Below are positions 35,147-44,339 of a stretch of 64,000 bases of DNA, piece by piece. The notes below the pieces were generated by a model. It saw nothing but the letters and a program-made list of their open reading frames with translations, did no database searches and had not been told where the DNA came from. A program made the translations under genes and the position numbers. Source of the stretch: UA16 sp042095135 (GTDB taxonomy: Bacteria; Bacteroidota; Bacteroidia; Flavobacteriales_D; Sanyastnellaceae); assembly GCA_042095135.1 (NCBI GenBank), contig JBELBV010000004.1, positions 1-64,000 on the forward strand, written 5' to 3'. How positions within the stretch are numbered: the first letter of the stretch is position 1; every line of letters begins with the position of its first letter.

Positions 35147-36201
35147 CCCAAGTATTTTACCCGGTATGCCACAGCGCGTGTGCGCTTCGCCCCAGACGGA
35201 TTTCGAACGGTCCACGGGTGGTCCGGGCGGTCGAATACTTCATCGAGCGAGCGGACAACTCCTGCAGGTGTGCCGGCATCGCGCAGTGCTTTTTCGAGTG
35301 CTGTCTTGTGCCAATCGCGCGCCACCTGGTTCAAATCGGCCACGAGGGGATCGCGGTTGATGACGCGCAGTTGGTTGGACCGGTATCGTTGATCCGCGGC
35401 AAGTTCTGGGATGCCAAGTACACCGCACAACCCTTCAAACTGTCGGTCGTTGCCAACGGCAAGGACGACGTGTCCATCTGCGCATACCAGCACGTCTCCG
35501 TAGGGTGCGATGTTGGGGTGCTGTCCGCCATTTCGCGCAGGCGTCTGGCCGTTGACGAGCTGGTTGGTGGCTTGGTTGACCAAGGCGGTGATTCCACTTC
35601 CTTCCAACGACACTTCTGCGAAAAATCCCTTTTTACCGGTTGCCCGCGCCAAAAGCCCCTCAAGGGCCGCCATGCGGATTTGGTGAGACGCTAGGACATC
35701 CATCAGCGCCACCGGCATCCGGACGGGCGGTCGGTCATCAAATCCGTTCATCCCCATGAAACCGGTTTCCGCTTGTACGACGACGTCATAGGCCAAGCGT
35801 TCGGGAGCGTCTTCAAACCCGACGAGTCGCACCCGGATGAGGTGGGGGTGACGAGCTGCCAACGCCTCCGGCTCAAGGTTGAATTTGGTCAAGTCGGACC
35901 GCTTGAAATTTTCAATGAGGACATCATGGGAGGCTAAGGCGTTTTCCAACCACGAACGGCCAGATTCCGAGGCAAGGTCTTTCCAGACCACTTCTTTGTC
36001 GCCATTGGCGCTTTCGTAGTAAGCGGAGGAACGGTCATCGTTGCCCTCATGGGCAGTTTTCCAGCTGCGGGTCACATCACCGTGCGGTGGGCGCTCCACT
36101 TTGGTCACTTGGGCGCCACGTTCGGCCAACGCGGTTCCTGCCAAGGGTCCAGCGAGAACGCTTGCCAATTCCAAAACGCGAACGGATTCCAAAGGGTCCA
36201 T
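35143..36201 (-). CDS. CaiB/BaiF family (class III) CoA transferase
   Basis: A 352-residue class III CoA transferase. The start LESVRVLELASVLAGPLAG, the block GAQVTKVERP and the catalytic aspartate Asp139 in LAYDVVVQAETG are all typical. The enzyme moves CoA between carboxylic acids or racemises acyl-CoAs; the substrate cannot be told. The family contains alpha-methylacyl-CoA racemases, which is an alternative. It is tail-to-tail with cysQ and downstream of the photolyase on the same strand, 9 bases from its stop. Confidence 0.9.
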   Translation of the reverse strand: MDPLESVRVLELASVLAGPLAGTALAERGAQVTKVERPPHGDVTRSWKTAHEGNDDRSSAYYESANGDKEVVWKDLASESGRSWLENALASHDVLIENFKRSDLTKFNLEPEALAARHPHLIRVRLVGFEDAPERLAYDVVVQAETGFMGMNGFDDRPPVRMPVALMDVLASHQIRMAALEGLLARATGKKGFFAEVSLEGSGITALVNQATNQLVNGQTPARNGGQHPNIAPYGDVLVCADGHVVLAVGNDRQFEGLCGVLGIPELAADQRYRSNQLRVINRDPLVADLNQVARDWHKTALEKALRDAGTPAGVVRSLDEVFDRPDHPWTVRNPSGAKRTRAVAYRVKYLG

Positions 36202-36205
36202 GGCG

Positions 36206-36213
36206 CTAAATTA
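36206..36213 (-). promoter_or_regulatory. candidate -7 box for the CoA transferase
   Basis: The minus strand reads TAATTTAG, seven of eight positions of TAnnTTTG, and ends four bases before the ATG. It overlaps the photolyase stop, so the transferase may have its own promoter. Confidence 0.3.
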
Positions 36214-37560
36214 CATGCTGGGCTTCAAGACGGATCGGTACGTGTCAATGGCCCGTTGCCGAGCGGATTTGTGTTCGACGATGGGCTCTGGATATGCGGA
36301 AGTCCCGTACTCAGGGACCCATTTACGGACGTAGCGCAATTCTTTGTCGAATTTCTCGAGCTGGGAAGTGGGATTGAACACGCGGAAGTAAGGTGCCGCA
36401 TCGCAGCCCGACCCCGAGGCCCATTGCCAGCCGCCCACGTTGGACGCGAGGTCAAAGTCGAGGAGTTTGGCTGCAAAGTACCGTTCACCCCAGCGCCAGT
36501 CGGTTAACAAGTGCTTGCACAGAAACGAGGCGACGACCATGCGGACGCGGTTGTGCATGAAGCCAGTGGCATTGAGCTCCCGCATGCCAGCATCGACCAG
36601 TGGGTAGCCCGTTTTGCCCGCACACCACGCCGCAAAATGTGCTTCGTTATTGTCCCAAGGGATGGCATCGTAGGCCGGACGAAAGGACCCTTCTACCGAG
36701 TGGGGGAAATGGTAGATGATCATTTGATAGAAGTCCCGCCAAATCAATTCGGTCGTCCATTTTTCGCTGTGCTCCATGCCAGCGCGCAGGGCTTGGCGAA
36801 TGCCGATGGTGCCAAAACGAAGGTGAAGGGAGAGGCGCGAGGTGCCGGGGATGGCCGGAAAATCCCGCTTGGCGCCATATGCGTCGAGTACTTCCGATTG
36901 GATACTCCTCGCCGGAACCAATTCGTCCAAATCCGGGCACGCTTCAAAACCCATTGTTGACAGCGCGGGCATTTCTGGAGCAGGTGCGTTAAACCACGTG
37001 GCCGCTTTCGCCATTGCCAACGAAGGTGCTTCAGCATAATCGCTGGCCTTTAAGGTTTTCCGCCACTTGCGGCTGTAAGGAGTGAACACGGTGTAAGGCT
37101 TCCCGTCGTCCTTGGTAACTTCATTTTTTTCGAGGATGACGCTGTCTTTTAAGCCCTTTAATGCGACGCCAAGGCCAGCAAAAAAGTCTGACATGGACCG
37201 GTCCCGCTGCTGAGCATAGGGTTCGTAATCCCGACCGACGTGGACCGATTTTAATTGAACGTCCTGTGCCTTCCACGCTTCCATCCAACCTTCCCAAACG
37301 TGTTGCGGATCACCGTATCCGACCCATAGCTGACCGCCGATCGATCGCAGCTCGGAATGAATGGCTTGGAGTTCGCGGTGGAGAAAAGCCACACGGCGAT
37401 CGTTTTTGTCCTCCAGCCGTTCGAGGATGTTTTGATCAAAGATAAACGCCACCGCAACGAGGTCGTTTGAGCTGGCGTGTTCGATGGCGGATTGCAGGGC
37501 GCGGTTGTCTGCTAGTCGCAAATCGCGGCGTATCCAATGGACGTGGAGGGAAGTTGACAA
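36211..37560 (-). CDS. phrB: deoxyribodipyrimidine photolyase
   Basis: A 449-residue cryptochrome/photolyase protein. The N-terminal photolyase domain opens with VHWIRRDLRLADN; the FAD domain has GTSRLSLHLRFGTIGIRQA, WRDFYQMIIYHFP, and DFDLASNVGGWQWASGSGCD, which carries the tryptophans and Asn region of class I CPD photolyases. It repairs cyclobutane pyrimidine dimers with blue light. The only start in frame before the conserved residues is TTG at 37560; a stop lies just upstream. A cryptochrome of the same class cannot be ruled out without the flavin-site details. Confidence 0.93.
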   Translation of the reverse strand: MSTSLHVHWIRRDLRLADNRALQSAIEHASSNDLVAVAFIFDQNILERLEDKNDRRVAFLHRELQAIHSELRSIGGQLWVGYGDPQHVWEGWMEAWKAQDVQLKSVHVGRDYEPYAQQRDRSMSDFFAGLGVALKGLKDSVILEKNEVTKDDGKPYTVFTPYSRKWRKTLKASDYAEAPSLAMAKAATWFNAPAPEMPALSTMGFEACPDLDELVPARSIQSEVLDAYGAKRDFPAIPGTSRLSLHLRFGTIGIRQALRAGMEHSEKWTTELIWRDFYQMIIYHFPHSVEGSFRPAYDAIPWDNNEAHFAAWCAGKTGYPLVDAGMRELNATGFMHNRVRMVVASFLCKHLLTDWRWGERYFAAKLLDFDLASNVGGWQWASGSGCDAAPYFRVFNPTSQLEKFDKELRYVRKWVPEYGTSAYPEPIVEHKSARQRAIDTYRSVLKPSM

Positions 37561-37622
37561 ATTTTTTCAGCTGACAGCGAAGCGGGTGTGAACCTTTGTG
37601 GCTCCGCGTGGTTCTTCTCACA

Positions 37623-37630
37623 TAACCTTG
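37623..37630 (+). promoter_or_regulatory. candidate -7 box for the fasciclin protein
   Basis: TAACCTTG (seven of eight to TAnnTTTG) ends five bases before the ATG at 37636. A TTTG is present at 37595-37598, 24 bases upstream, slightly long for the -33 spacing. Confidence 0.35.
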
Positions 37631-37635
37631 ATGAA

Positions 37636-39531
37636 ATGAAAAAAGTTTTTTACCTCTTTGGGCTTGTAGCCCTCTTCTGTGGGAACCAGTCGGTTGCCCA
37701 AGACAATCCCTGCGGTGTTGAAGGCATCGTAGTGGAAGCATCCAATTTCCAATACGCCCCGGCTGCCCTTGAAGTTGAAGCCGGCCAAACGGTCGTTTGG
37801 GTCAATGTCGGCGGAACACATGACGTCAACGGCTTGTCAAGCACGCTTGGCGAGAACTGGGAGAATCCCGAGACGTTTTATATCGAATCCGTTACAGGCA
37901 ACATCGACGGTGTGTGCCTCGGCTCTCATACGTTCACGGTCGAAGGAACATACGACTACGATTGCTCCATCGGCTCGCATGCAGCGAACGGCATGGTGGC
38001 GACCATTACGGTCAATCCGGCTCAAGTGAGCAACACGGTCGTGGATGTCATCGTCAATAGCGAGGACCACACCTTGCTGGAAGCAGCCGTTGGTGCTGCA
38101 GGTTTGGGGGATGCGTTGAGCGGTGAAGGTCCGTTTACGGTTTTCGCTCCGACCGACGAGGCGATTGTCGCACTGACGGAGGCGTTGGAAATTACAGCGG
38201 ACGAATTATTGGCGCTTCCAAACTTGGGGGATATCCTCCAGTACCATGTGGTGGGCGCAGCAGCGTATTCCACAGACCTCAGCGACGGTCAAGTCATTGA
38301 AACGCTAGTTGGTGAAGACGTTACTGTGAGCATCACAGCTGACGGGGTGTTCATCAACGACGCGCAGGTTACCGTAGCGGACATCGCAGCCGACAACGGC
38401 GTGGTGCACGTCATCGACGCTGTTTTGTTGCCACCAGCTCCGCAAACCAACACCGTTGTTGATGTCATCGTCAACAGCGAGGATCACACCTTGTTGGAAG
38501 CAGCTGTAGGTGCTGCAGGTTTGGTGGACGCGTTGAGCGGAGAAGGCCCATTCACGGTTTTCGCTCCAACCGACGACGCCTTCACAGCGTTGACTGAAGC
38601 GTTGGAAGTAACCGTAGACGAGCTGTTGGCTTACCCCTTGTTGGCGGCAGTATTGCAGTACCACGTGGTTGGCGCTGAGGCGTACTCCACCGATCTAAGC
38701 GACGGACAAGAAATCGAGACCTTGCTTGGCGAAAACGTGACCGTGACCATCAACGCCGAGGGCGTGTTCATCAATCAAGCACAGGTCATCGTAGCGGATA
38801 TTGCCGCTGACAATGGCGTGGTGCACGTCATTGATGCGGTTCTTTTGCCTGAGTTCCCAGAACCAACCACCGTCGTGGACATCATTGTAGAAAGCGAGGA
38901 CCACACGTTGTTGGAAGCGGCTGTCATTGAAGCCGGCCTTGTCGATGCGTTGAGTGCAGAAGGTCCGTTCACGGTGTTTGCACCAACCGATGCTGCAGTC
39001 GTAGCGTTGACCGAAGCATTGGAAATCACGGCGGACGAGTTGTTGGCCCTGCCAAACCTGGCGGACATCTTGCTCTACCACGCAGTTGGCGCAGAAGCCT
39101 TTGCAGCTGACCTTTCCGATGGCCAGTTGATCGAAACTCTTCAAGGAGGAAACGTAACGGTGAGCATCACCGCTGATGGCGTGTTCATCAACGATGCACA
39201 AGTAATCGTCGCTGACTTGGAAGCCGACAACGGCGTTGTGCACGTGATCGATGCGGTTCTTTTGCCGCCAACGACCAGTGTAGCCGAATTGAATGCCTTC
39301 GAATTGAACATTTACCCGAACCCTGTGAGCAATGGGACCTTCACCGTAAGCGGTGCTTGGGAAGCTGGGGCCAGCATTCAGGTCTTTGACATCACGGGAC
39401 GCAACGTATTCGAAACGACGTCAACACAAACGACAATCCAGGTGGCTACTGAAGGGTGGCAAGTTGGAACTTACGCAGTGCGCATTTCAGATGAAATCCG
39501 CACCGCAACACGATTGTTTCTGGTTAATTAA
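37636..39531 (+). CDS. secreted cupredoxin-fasciclin (3x FAS1) protein with T9SS type A tail
   Basis: From ATG at 37636 the protein has 631 residues: a signal peptide (1-22), a cupredoxin domain (26-128) with a complete type 1 copper set (His62, Cys110, His115, Met120), three fasciclin FAS1 domains (136-274, 275-413, 414-552) and a type IX secretion C-terminal domain (about 557-631, with IYPNPVSNGTF and YAVRISDE). The three FAS1 units repeat at exactly 417 bases and are very similar. FAS1 domains mediate adhesion. The T9SS tail predicts export and attachment at the cell surface. A terminator follows at 39553-39587. Confidence 0.93.
   Translation: MKKVFYLFGLVALFCGNQSVAQDNPCGVEGIVVEASNFQYAPAALEVEAGQTVVWVNVGGTHDVNGLSSTLGENWENPETFYIESVTGNIDGVCLGSHTFTVEGTYDYDCSIGSHAANGMVATITVNPAQVSNTVVDVIVNSEDHTLLEAAVGAAGLGDALSGEGPFTVFAPTDEAIVALTEALEITADELLALPNLGDILQYHVVGAAAYSTDLSDGQVIETLVGEDVTVSITADGVFINDAQVTVADIAADNGVVHVIDAVLLPPAPQTNTVVDVIVNSEDHTLLEAAVGAAGLVDALSGEGPFTVFAPTDDAFTALTEALEVTVDELLAYPLLAAVLQYHVVGAEAYSTDLSDGQEIETLLGENVTVTINAEGVFINQAQVIVADIAADNGVVHVIDAVLLPEFPEPTTVVDIIVESEDHTLLEAAVIEAGLVDALSAEGPFTVFAPTDAAVVALTEALEITADELLALPNLADILLYHAVGAEAFAADLSDGQLIETLQGGNVTVSITADGVFINDAQVIVADLEADNGVVHVIDAVLLPPTTSVAELNAFELNIYPNPVSNGTFTVSGAWEAGASIQVFDITGRNVFETTSTQTTIQVATEGWQVGTYAVRISDEIRTATRLFLVN
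38041..39291 (+). repeat. three 417-bp tandem repeats encoding FAS1 domains
   Basis: Repeat starts at 38041, 38458 and 38875 are exactly 417 bases (139 codons) apart, each opening with a V-D-(V/I)-I-V-x-S-E-D-H-T-L-L-E-A-A block. Copies 1 and 2 are closest; copy 3 has more changes. The frame and length are preserved through all three. Confidence 0.9.
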
Positions 39532-39552
39532 TTCTCAGACCGATTGACCAAC

Positions 39553-39587
39553 AGCGGGCCGACCTTCATGGTTGGCCCGCTTTTTTT
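39553..39587 (+). terminator. terminator after the fasciclin gene
   Basis: AGCGGGCCGACC and GGTTGGCCCGCT pair around loop TTCAT with one G-T wobble, followed by seven T. The T-tract overlaps the stop codon of the convergent gene. Confidence 0.88.
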
Positions 39588-40494
39588 ATACCAAATCGGA
39601 CAAGGCCTCGTCGAGGTCTGTGTGATGAAAAGTGAAGCCTGCTTGGGTGATTCGTTCTGAGGCTACCCGCTGTGAGGATAAGACGACAGAGGCCATCTCC
39701 CCATACACCAGTTTGAGGGCAAAGGGCGGAACTGGTGGTGCCCAGAAGGGCCGGTTGCAAGCCTTGGCAATGGCCGCGCTTAATGTGCGGTTCGTAACCG
39801 GTTGCGGGGCCGCCAGGTTGTAGGTGCCTTCAGCGGACGAATCAGTAAGTGCCCACTCAAAGGCGCGTTGAACGTCGGACTCGTGGACCCACGATTGCCA
39901 TTGTTGGCCACTGCCAACAGCCGATCCGAAACCCGATTTGAAGATGGGCAGCAGTTTGCCCAGCATCCCCCCGTGCGGGGACAACACCAATCCGATGCGC
40001 AACGATACCGTGCGCAATCCGAGCGTCTGCAGTTCAGCTACGCCGGATTCCCAAGCACACACGACGTCGGCCAAGAAGCCATGGTCACCCGGACTATCTT
40101 CGGTGAGCCATTCAGTGCCGCTGGGGTAGATGCCAATGGCGCTGGCCCCGACGCACACGCTGGGACGCTCTTCGTAGGGCAGTGCTGCGATCGCTTGGTG
40201 CAAGAGCGCAGAAGTCTGGACGCGGCTTTCGAGAATGGACGCTTTTGCCCGGGCTGTCCAGCGTTGGGCCACGGGGGCACCGGCGAGGTGGAGAATACCG
40301 CTCACATTGGTCAGCGCACCCGGGTCAATTTCCATGGCATCGGGATTCCATTTCACATAGTGCAGTAGCGGGTTTTCACTGTTTTTTGGGCGACGCGTTA
40401 GCACTTTGACGGCCTGGTTTTCCCGCAACAGCGAAGCGACGATAGCCTGGCCAATCAACCCTGTTCCTCCCGTGATCAGAATGAATTTCTGCAT
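39586..40494 (-). CDS. TIGR01777 family oxidoreductase (SDR epimerase)
   Basis: From ATG at 40494 the protein has 302 residues. The Rossmann motif ITGGTGLIGQ is at the start; the C-terminal DUF1731-type block is APPVPPFALKLVYGEMASVVL with SSQRVAS next to it. This family (YfcH/SDR39U1) is an extended short-chain dehydrogenase of unknown substrate, sometimes called epimerase. A much longer open frame upstream codes an unrelated, non-conserved leader and is rejected. The gene is convergent with the fasciclin gene and divergent from the choice-of-anchor B gene, with 58 bases between. Confidence 0.92.
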   Translation of the reverse strand: MQKFILITGGTGLIGQAIVASLLRENQAVKVLTRRPKNSENPLLHYVKWNPDAMEIDPGALTNVSGILHLAGAPVAQRWTARAKASILESRVQTSALLHQAIAALPYEERPSVCVGASAIGIYPSGTEWLTEDSPGDHGFLADVVCAWESGVAELQTLGLRTVSLRIGLVLSPHGGMLGKLLPIFKSGFGSAVGSGQQWQSWVHESDVQRAFEWALTDSSAEGTYNLAAPQPVTNRTLSAAIAKACNRPFWAPPVPPFALKLVYGEMASVVLSSQRVASERITQAGFTFHHTDLDEALSDLV

Positions 40495-40552
40495 GCAGGT
40501 CAAACAACCTGAGGCGGCTTTTTGTTGTACCTTCAGAGTAGAACCACAGAAC

Positions 40553-42421
40553 ATGTGTACTCCATTACCCCCCCAAACTGCCCGAGTACTCCGAACAGTC
40601 TTGAACCAAATTCTGACCCTCGCGGCCTTGATGATTGTTGCTGTTCCGGTTGAAAGCCAAACGCCTTGTGAGGGCGGGTTTGCGGACGGGTTTCCATGCG
40701 AACGCATGACGCTATTGTCTTCCATGAGCAATGCCGACCTGAATGGGACTGGCGCGAATGATGTATGGGGTTGGACCGATCCGGTCACGGGAGTGGAGTA
40801 TGCGCTCGTGGGAGAACGCCAAGGTCTGGCCATTGTTGATTTGAGCGTGCCTACAGCTCCCTTTTTAGCCGCATTCATGCCGACACAGACTTCTTCGAGT
40901 TCCTGGCGCGACATGAAGGTCTATGCCGATCACGCTTATGTTGTTTCAGAGGCCAATGCGCATGGACTTCAGGTGTTGGACTTGAACCAACTGCGTGATT
41001 TGACGGAGTTCCCGACCACGTTGGATCCCACCAATTGGCTTGGGACGTTCTCAGATGCCCACAATGTCGTTGTTGATGAGCAATCGGGGTTGCTTTACGC
41101 CGTTGGCACCAATCTCGCGGGCGGCGGCTTGGTGGCGTTCGATTTGTCCGATCCCGCTTCGCCCGTGTTGGTGGGGGACTACAGCGAAGCAGGGTACACC
41201 CACGACGCGCAAGGTGTTGTGTACAACGGGCCCGACGCCGACTTCATCGGCAAGTCCATCGTGTTCGGTGCCAACGCCAATAAGCTCGCCATCATGGACG
41301 CCACGGACCCGAGTGACATCGTCACCGTGAGCATAACAAACTACGACTATTCGTATACCCATCAATGCTGGTTGACCGAGGACCACAAGTACCTGCTCCT
41401 CGGAGATGAATTGGACGAGCAGAACCAAGGCATCAACACCCGCACCTTGATTTTTGACGTACAAGATTTGACCAACCCGGTGCTCATCGGTGAGCATTTT
41501 TCAGCGTTGACGGCCATCGACCACAACCAGTACGTTGTCGGTAATTTGCTCTTCCAAGCCAATTACCGTGCGGGATTGCGGATGCTTTCCCTCACGGATG
41601 TAGCCGCTGGAGAATTGACGGAAATCGGGTATTTCGATGTCGACCCCACGAGCGACGCGGCTCAATTTTCCGGGTCGTGGTCGACCTATCCGTACTTCGA
41701 ATCCGGCACAGTAGTTGTCACGTCCATCGACGATGGCATTTATATCGTTCAACCCAAATTCATTGAAGTTGAAGTGGTCAATCCCGCTCTTTGTCAAGGA
41801 GAGGATTTGGTCGTTTACATCGAAGTGCTCACGGGGCTCATGCCACCGTTTGAATTGAGCATCCCCGATCTTCCTGCGGGAGCGGATTTGCTGGATTTTC
41901 AATGGGAAATGGACGGTCCGGGCAGCTTTGTTTGCACGGTCACCGGATTGACCGAGTGGACCGGAGATCAATCCCTGACCGTTCAACTGGATTCGCCACT
42001 CAACCAAGTCAGTGAAGCATTCGGTTTTTCGTTGGAGGCTGGTTCGATGTGGTATGCGGATGCGGATGGGGATGGTTTTGGCGATCCGGCGACGACAACG
42101 CTCGCGTGCGCCCAACCCGAGGGCTACATCTCAGACGCGACCGATTGCAATGATTCCTCAGCAATAGTGTTCCCGGGTGCGCCTGGGACGGAGCAAGGCC
42201 TGGACAACAACTGCGATGGTATCATCGCAGGAGATGAGGAAGCAGGATGTCCTGGGGATTTCAATTCCGATGGAGCCATCTCCGTGGCAGACCTGCTGGT
42301 CTATCTCGGAGAGTTCGGTTGCGAAGTGAACTGCACGGCTGACTTTGATTTTGACGGGTTGGTCAACATCGCTGACTTGCTCGGATTCCTCTCCGTATTC
42401 GGAGAGGACTGCCCGAATTGA
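40553..42421 (+). CDS. choice-of-anchor B family protein with Ca-binding and dockerin-like ends
   Basis: From ATG at 40553 the protein has 622 residues with a signal peptide (about 1-35, ending VESQ). Residues 45-400 form the choice-of-anchor B region, a beta-propeller built from LVIVD-type repeats (for example GLAIVDLSVPTAPFLAAF and VAFDLSDPASPVLVGDY). Further on comes an MopE/metal-binding motif (DADGDGFGDP...ATDCNDSSA...GLDNNCDGI, about 502-555). The end holds two EF-hand-like calcium loops in dockerin style (GDFNSDGAISVADLLVYL and ADFDFDGLVNIADLLGFL). An extracellular calcium-stabilised protein is likely. I see no T9SS tail. It is convergent with the ABC transporter gene. Confidence 0.87.
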   Translation: MCTPLPPQTARVLRTVLNQILTLAALMIVAVPVESQTPCEGGFADGFPCERMTLLSSMSNADLNGTGANDVWGWTDPVTGVEYALVGERQGLAIVDLSVPTAPFLAAFMPTQTSSSSWRDMKVYADHAYVVSEANAHGLQVLDLNQLRDLTEFPTTLDPTNWLGTFSDAHNVVVDEQSGLLYAVGTNLAGGGLVAFDLSDPASPVLVGDYSEAGYTHDAQGVVYNGPDADFIGKSIVFGANANKLAIMDATDPSDIVTVSITNYDYSYTHQCWLTEDHKYLLLGDELDEQNQGINTRTLIFDVQDLTNPVLIGEHFSALTAIDHNQYVVGNLLFQANYRAGLRMLSLTDVAAGELTEIGYFDVDPTSDAAQFSGSWSTYPYFESGTVVVTSIDDGIYIVQPKFIEVEVVNPALCQGEDLVVYIEVLTGLMPPFELSIPDLPAGADLLDFQWEMDGPGSFVCTVTGLTEWTGDQSLTVQLDSPLNQVSEAFGFSLEAGSMWYADADGDGFGDPATTTLACAQPEGYISDATDCNDSSAIVFPGAPGTEQGLDNNCDGIIAGDEEAGCPGDFNSDGAISVADLLVYLGEFGCEVNCTADFDFDGLVNIADLLGFLSVFGEDCPN

Positions 42422-42428
42422 GCAGTCG

Positions 42429-44333
42429 TCAGATCGGCTCGGTCTGTTGTTCAACCATGCGAGCGTATAGCCCGCCGGCTTGAGCGAGTTCACTCGGTGT
42501 GCCGGCTTCAACCACCTGGCCTGCATCCAGTACGACCACGTGATCAGCGCCTCGTATGCTGCTGATGCGGTGGGAGATCAGCAGTACTGCAGCGTCATTG
42601 CCCCGTTCTCGGATGGACTTGAGGATGACCTCTTCGGTTTCGGTATCCACCGCCGAAAGGCAATCGTCTAAAATCAGCAATGGCGGCTTGCGCAGGAACG
42701 CACGGGCAATGGAAATGCGTTGTTTCTGTCCACCACTCAGGTTGACCCCGCGTTCACCCAGCACCGTTTCGTAGCCGTTTTCGAATCCTTCGATGTTGTG
42801 GGCGACGTGCGCCTCCACCGCGGCGCTTTTGACGGTCGTCAAGTCCGCCTCCTCTTCAGCCAGCCCGAAAGCAATGTTGCCGGCAATAGAGTCCGAGAAT
42901 AAGAACACGTCCTGCGGAACGTAACCGATTAACCGACGGAATGTGTTTAAGTCCCATTCGGTCAGGGATTTGCTATTCAGTGCTACCCGCCCATCTGATG
43001 GGTCCATAATGCGCATGGCCAGCTGGGCTATTGTAGACTTGCCGCTGCCGGTGCGTCCAGTGATGGCCACTACCTGGCCGGGCTGCACCGAAAAGCTTAC
43101 ACCCCGAAGGGCTTCGATGCCCGTTTCAGGATATCGGTAACTGACGTTGTCAAACACCAGCGATTCCATGGCCTTCGGCGTTGCCGGATCTTCTTCGGCC
43201 GGCGATTGAATCAGCGGTTTGGCTTCCATGAAGTCGTTGATGCGTTTCATGGAGGCTTCCGCTTTTTGTACGAGGGAGGTGACCCAACCGACCGATGCGA
43301 AAGGCCAGGTGAGCAGGTTGACGTAAAAGACAAATTGAAAGATGTGGCCCACTTCCAATTCTCCAGCGATGACCCGTTGTCCTCCGATGTAAATGGTCAA
43401 GATGGTGCTGAGGCCAACCAGCAGAACGATGATCGGCATGAACAGTGCTTCCGTCTTAACGAGGTCCAGTGCACTTACTTTGTAGCGGTCAGCTTCTGTC
43501 GAAAATCGATTTGCGGCATCGTTTTCCCGCTGGAAAGATTTCAATACGCGAATGCCGGCGATGTGCTGTTGAACAAAGGTGCTCAAGCCGCTTTGCTGCC
43601 GTTGAACCGCTTCGCTTTGCCGGTTAATGCGCGAACTCACAAAGTAGATGCCCACTGACATCAGCGGCAGCGGCAGCAGGGCATAAAGGGTGAGTTTCCA
43701 ATCGATGTACACCATGACACTCACGACCAAGAGGATGAGCATGGTCAAGTTCAAGGTGTACATGATGGCCGGGCCGAGGTACATTCTAACCTTGCTGACG
43801 TCTTCGCTGATGCGGTTCATCAGGTCGCCCGTGTCTTGCACCTTGTAGAAGGTGGCGTCCAGGCGCTGGTATTGATCGAAGATGGTGCCTTTGAGGTCGT
43901 ATTCAATTCGGCGGGACATCACGATGATGGTCTGCCGGGTGAAGAAGAGGAAGATGCCTTTGAGCAAATAGGCGAGCAGAAACAGGCCAGCTTGCCAAAA
44001 CGCCAGTCGCTTCATCCACACCAGCGCATCTTGTTTTCCATTGAGCACAGGGGACCACGCGTCGGCATTTTCTCCAAATCGCGTGCGAATCCACTCCAAG
44101 GTGCGCGGAAATTCGGGTGCTGGGGCTGAGGTGAAGACTTCGCTTTCTGTCTGGCCTTCGCGCAAAGGGGCAAGGAAGGCTTCGTCCACCCCTTTCATGG
44201 CGTTGACGCCCTCCCCGATGAGACTCGGGGCGTAGACAGCGAAGACGTTGGTGAAGAAAATGAAGGCAATGCCGCCAAGGAGCAGGTTGGGATACTTGGC
44301 GATGTAGGGGTTCAGTTTCCAGAGCTCACGCAT
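42429..44333 (-). CDS. ABC transporter, fused permease-ATPase (MsbA-like)
   Basis: A 634-residue half-transporter. The membrane domain has about six helices (20-340), including the long ECL1 insertion near 50-110 that is unusual in length. The ATPase domain has Walker A GRTGSGKST (about 425-433), Q-loop, signature LSGGQKQR, and Walker B LLILDDCLSAVDTE. Type IV exporter fold; lipid, peptide or drug substrates are all possible. It lies 6 bases after the TonB receptor gene, so both are probably one transcript. The partner half may be a homodimer. Confidence 0.9.
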   Translation of the reverse strand: MRELWKLNPYIAKYPNLLLGGIAFIFFTNVFAVYAPSLIGEGVNAMKGVDEAFLAPLREGQTESEVFTSAPAPEFPRTLEWIRTRFGENADAWSPVLNGKQDALVWMKRLAFWQAGLFLLAYLLKGIFLFFTRQTIIVMSRRIEYDLKGTIFDQYQRLDATFYKVQDTGDLMNRISEDVSKVRMYLGPAIMYTLNLTMLILLVVSVMVYIDWKLTLYALLPLPLMSVGIYFVSSRINRQSEAVQRQQSGLSTFVQQHIAGIRVLKSFQRENDAANRFSTEADRYKVSALDLVKTEALFMPIIVLLVGLSTILTIYIGGQRVIAGELEVGHIFQFVFYVNLLTWPFASVGWVTSLVQKAEASMKRINDFMEAKPLIQSPAEEDPATPKAMESLVFDNVSYRYPETGIEALRGVSFSVQPGQVVAITGRTGSGKSTIAQLAMRIMDPSDGRVALNSKSLTEWDLNTFRRLIGYVPQDVFLFSDSIAGNIAFGLAEEEADLTTVKSAAVEAHVAHNIEGFENGYETVLGERGVNLSGGQKQRISIARAFLRKPPLLILDDCLSAVDTETEEVILKSIRERGNDAAVLLISHRISSIRGADHVVVLDAGQVVEAGTPSELAQAGGLYARMVEQQTEPI

Positions 44334-44339
44334 GCCGCA

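Noticed and set aside
34942..35694. A 250-codon plus-strand frame over cysQ's end and the CoA transferase
   Set aside because: It runs out of frame with cysQ and antisense to the CoA transferase; both have intact catalytic motifs.
38041..39291. Regular repeats as a possible CRISPR array
   Set aside because: The units are 417 bases long, coding and in frame (FAS1 domains), with no short repeat-spacer pattern.
39586..40914. Long form of the TIGR01777 gene
   Set aside because: The extra 140 residues are antisense to the choice-of-anchor B gene start and precede the Rossmann motif that normally begins the protein.
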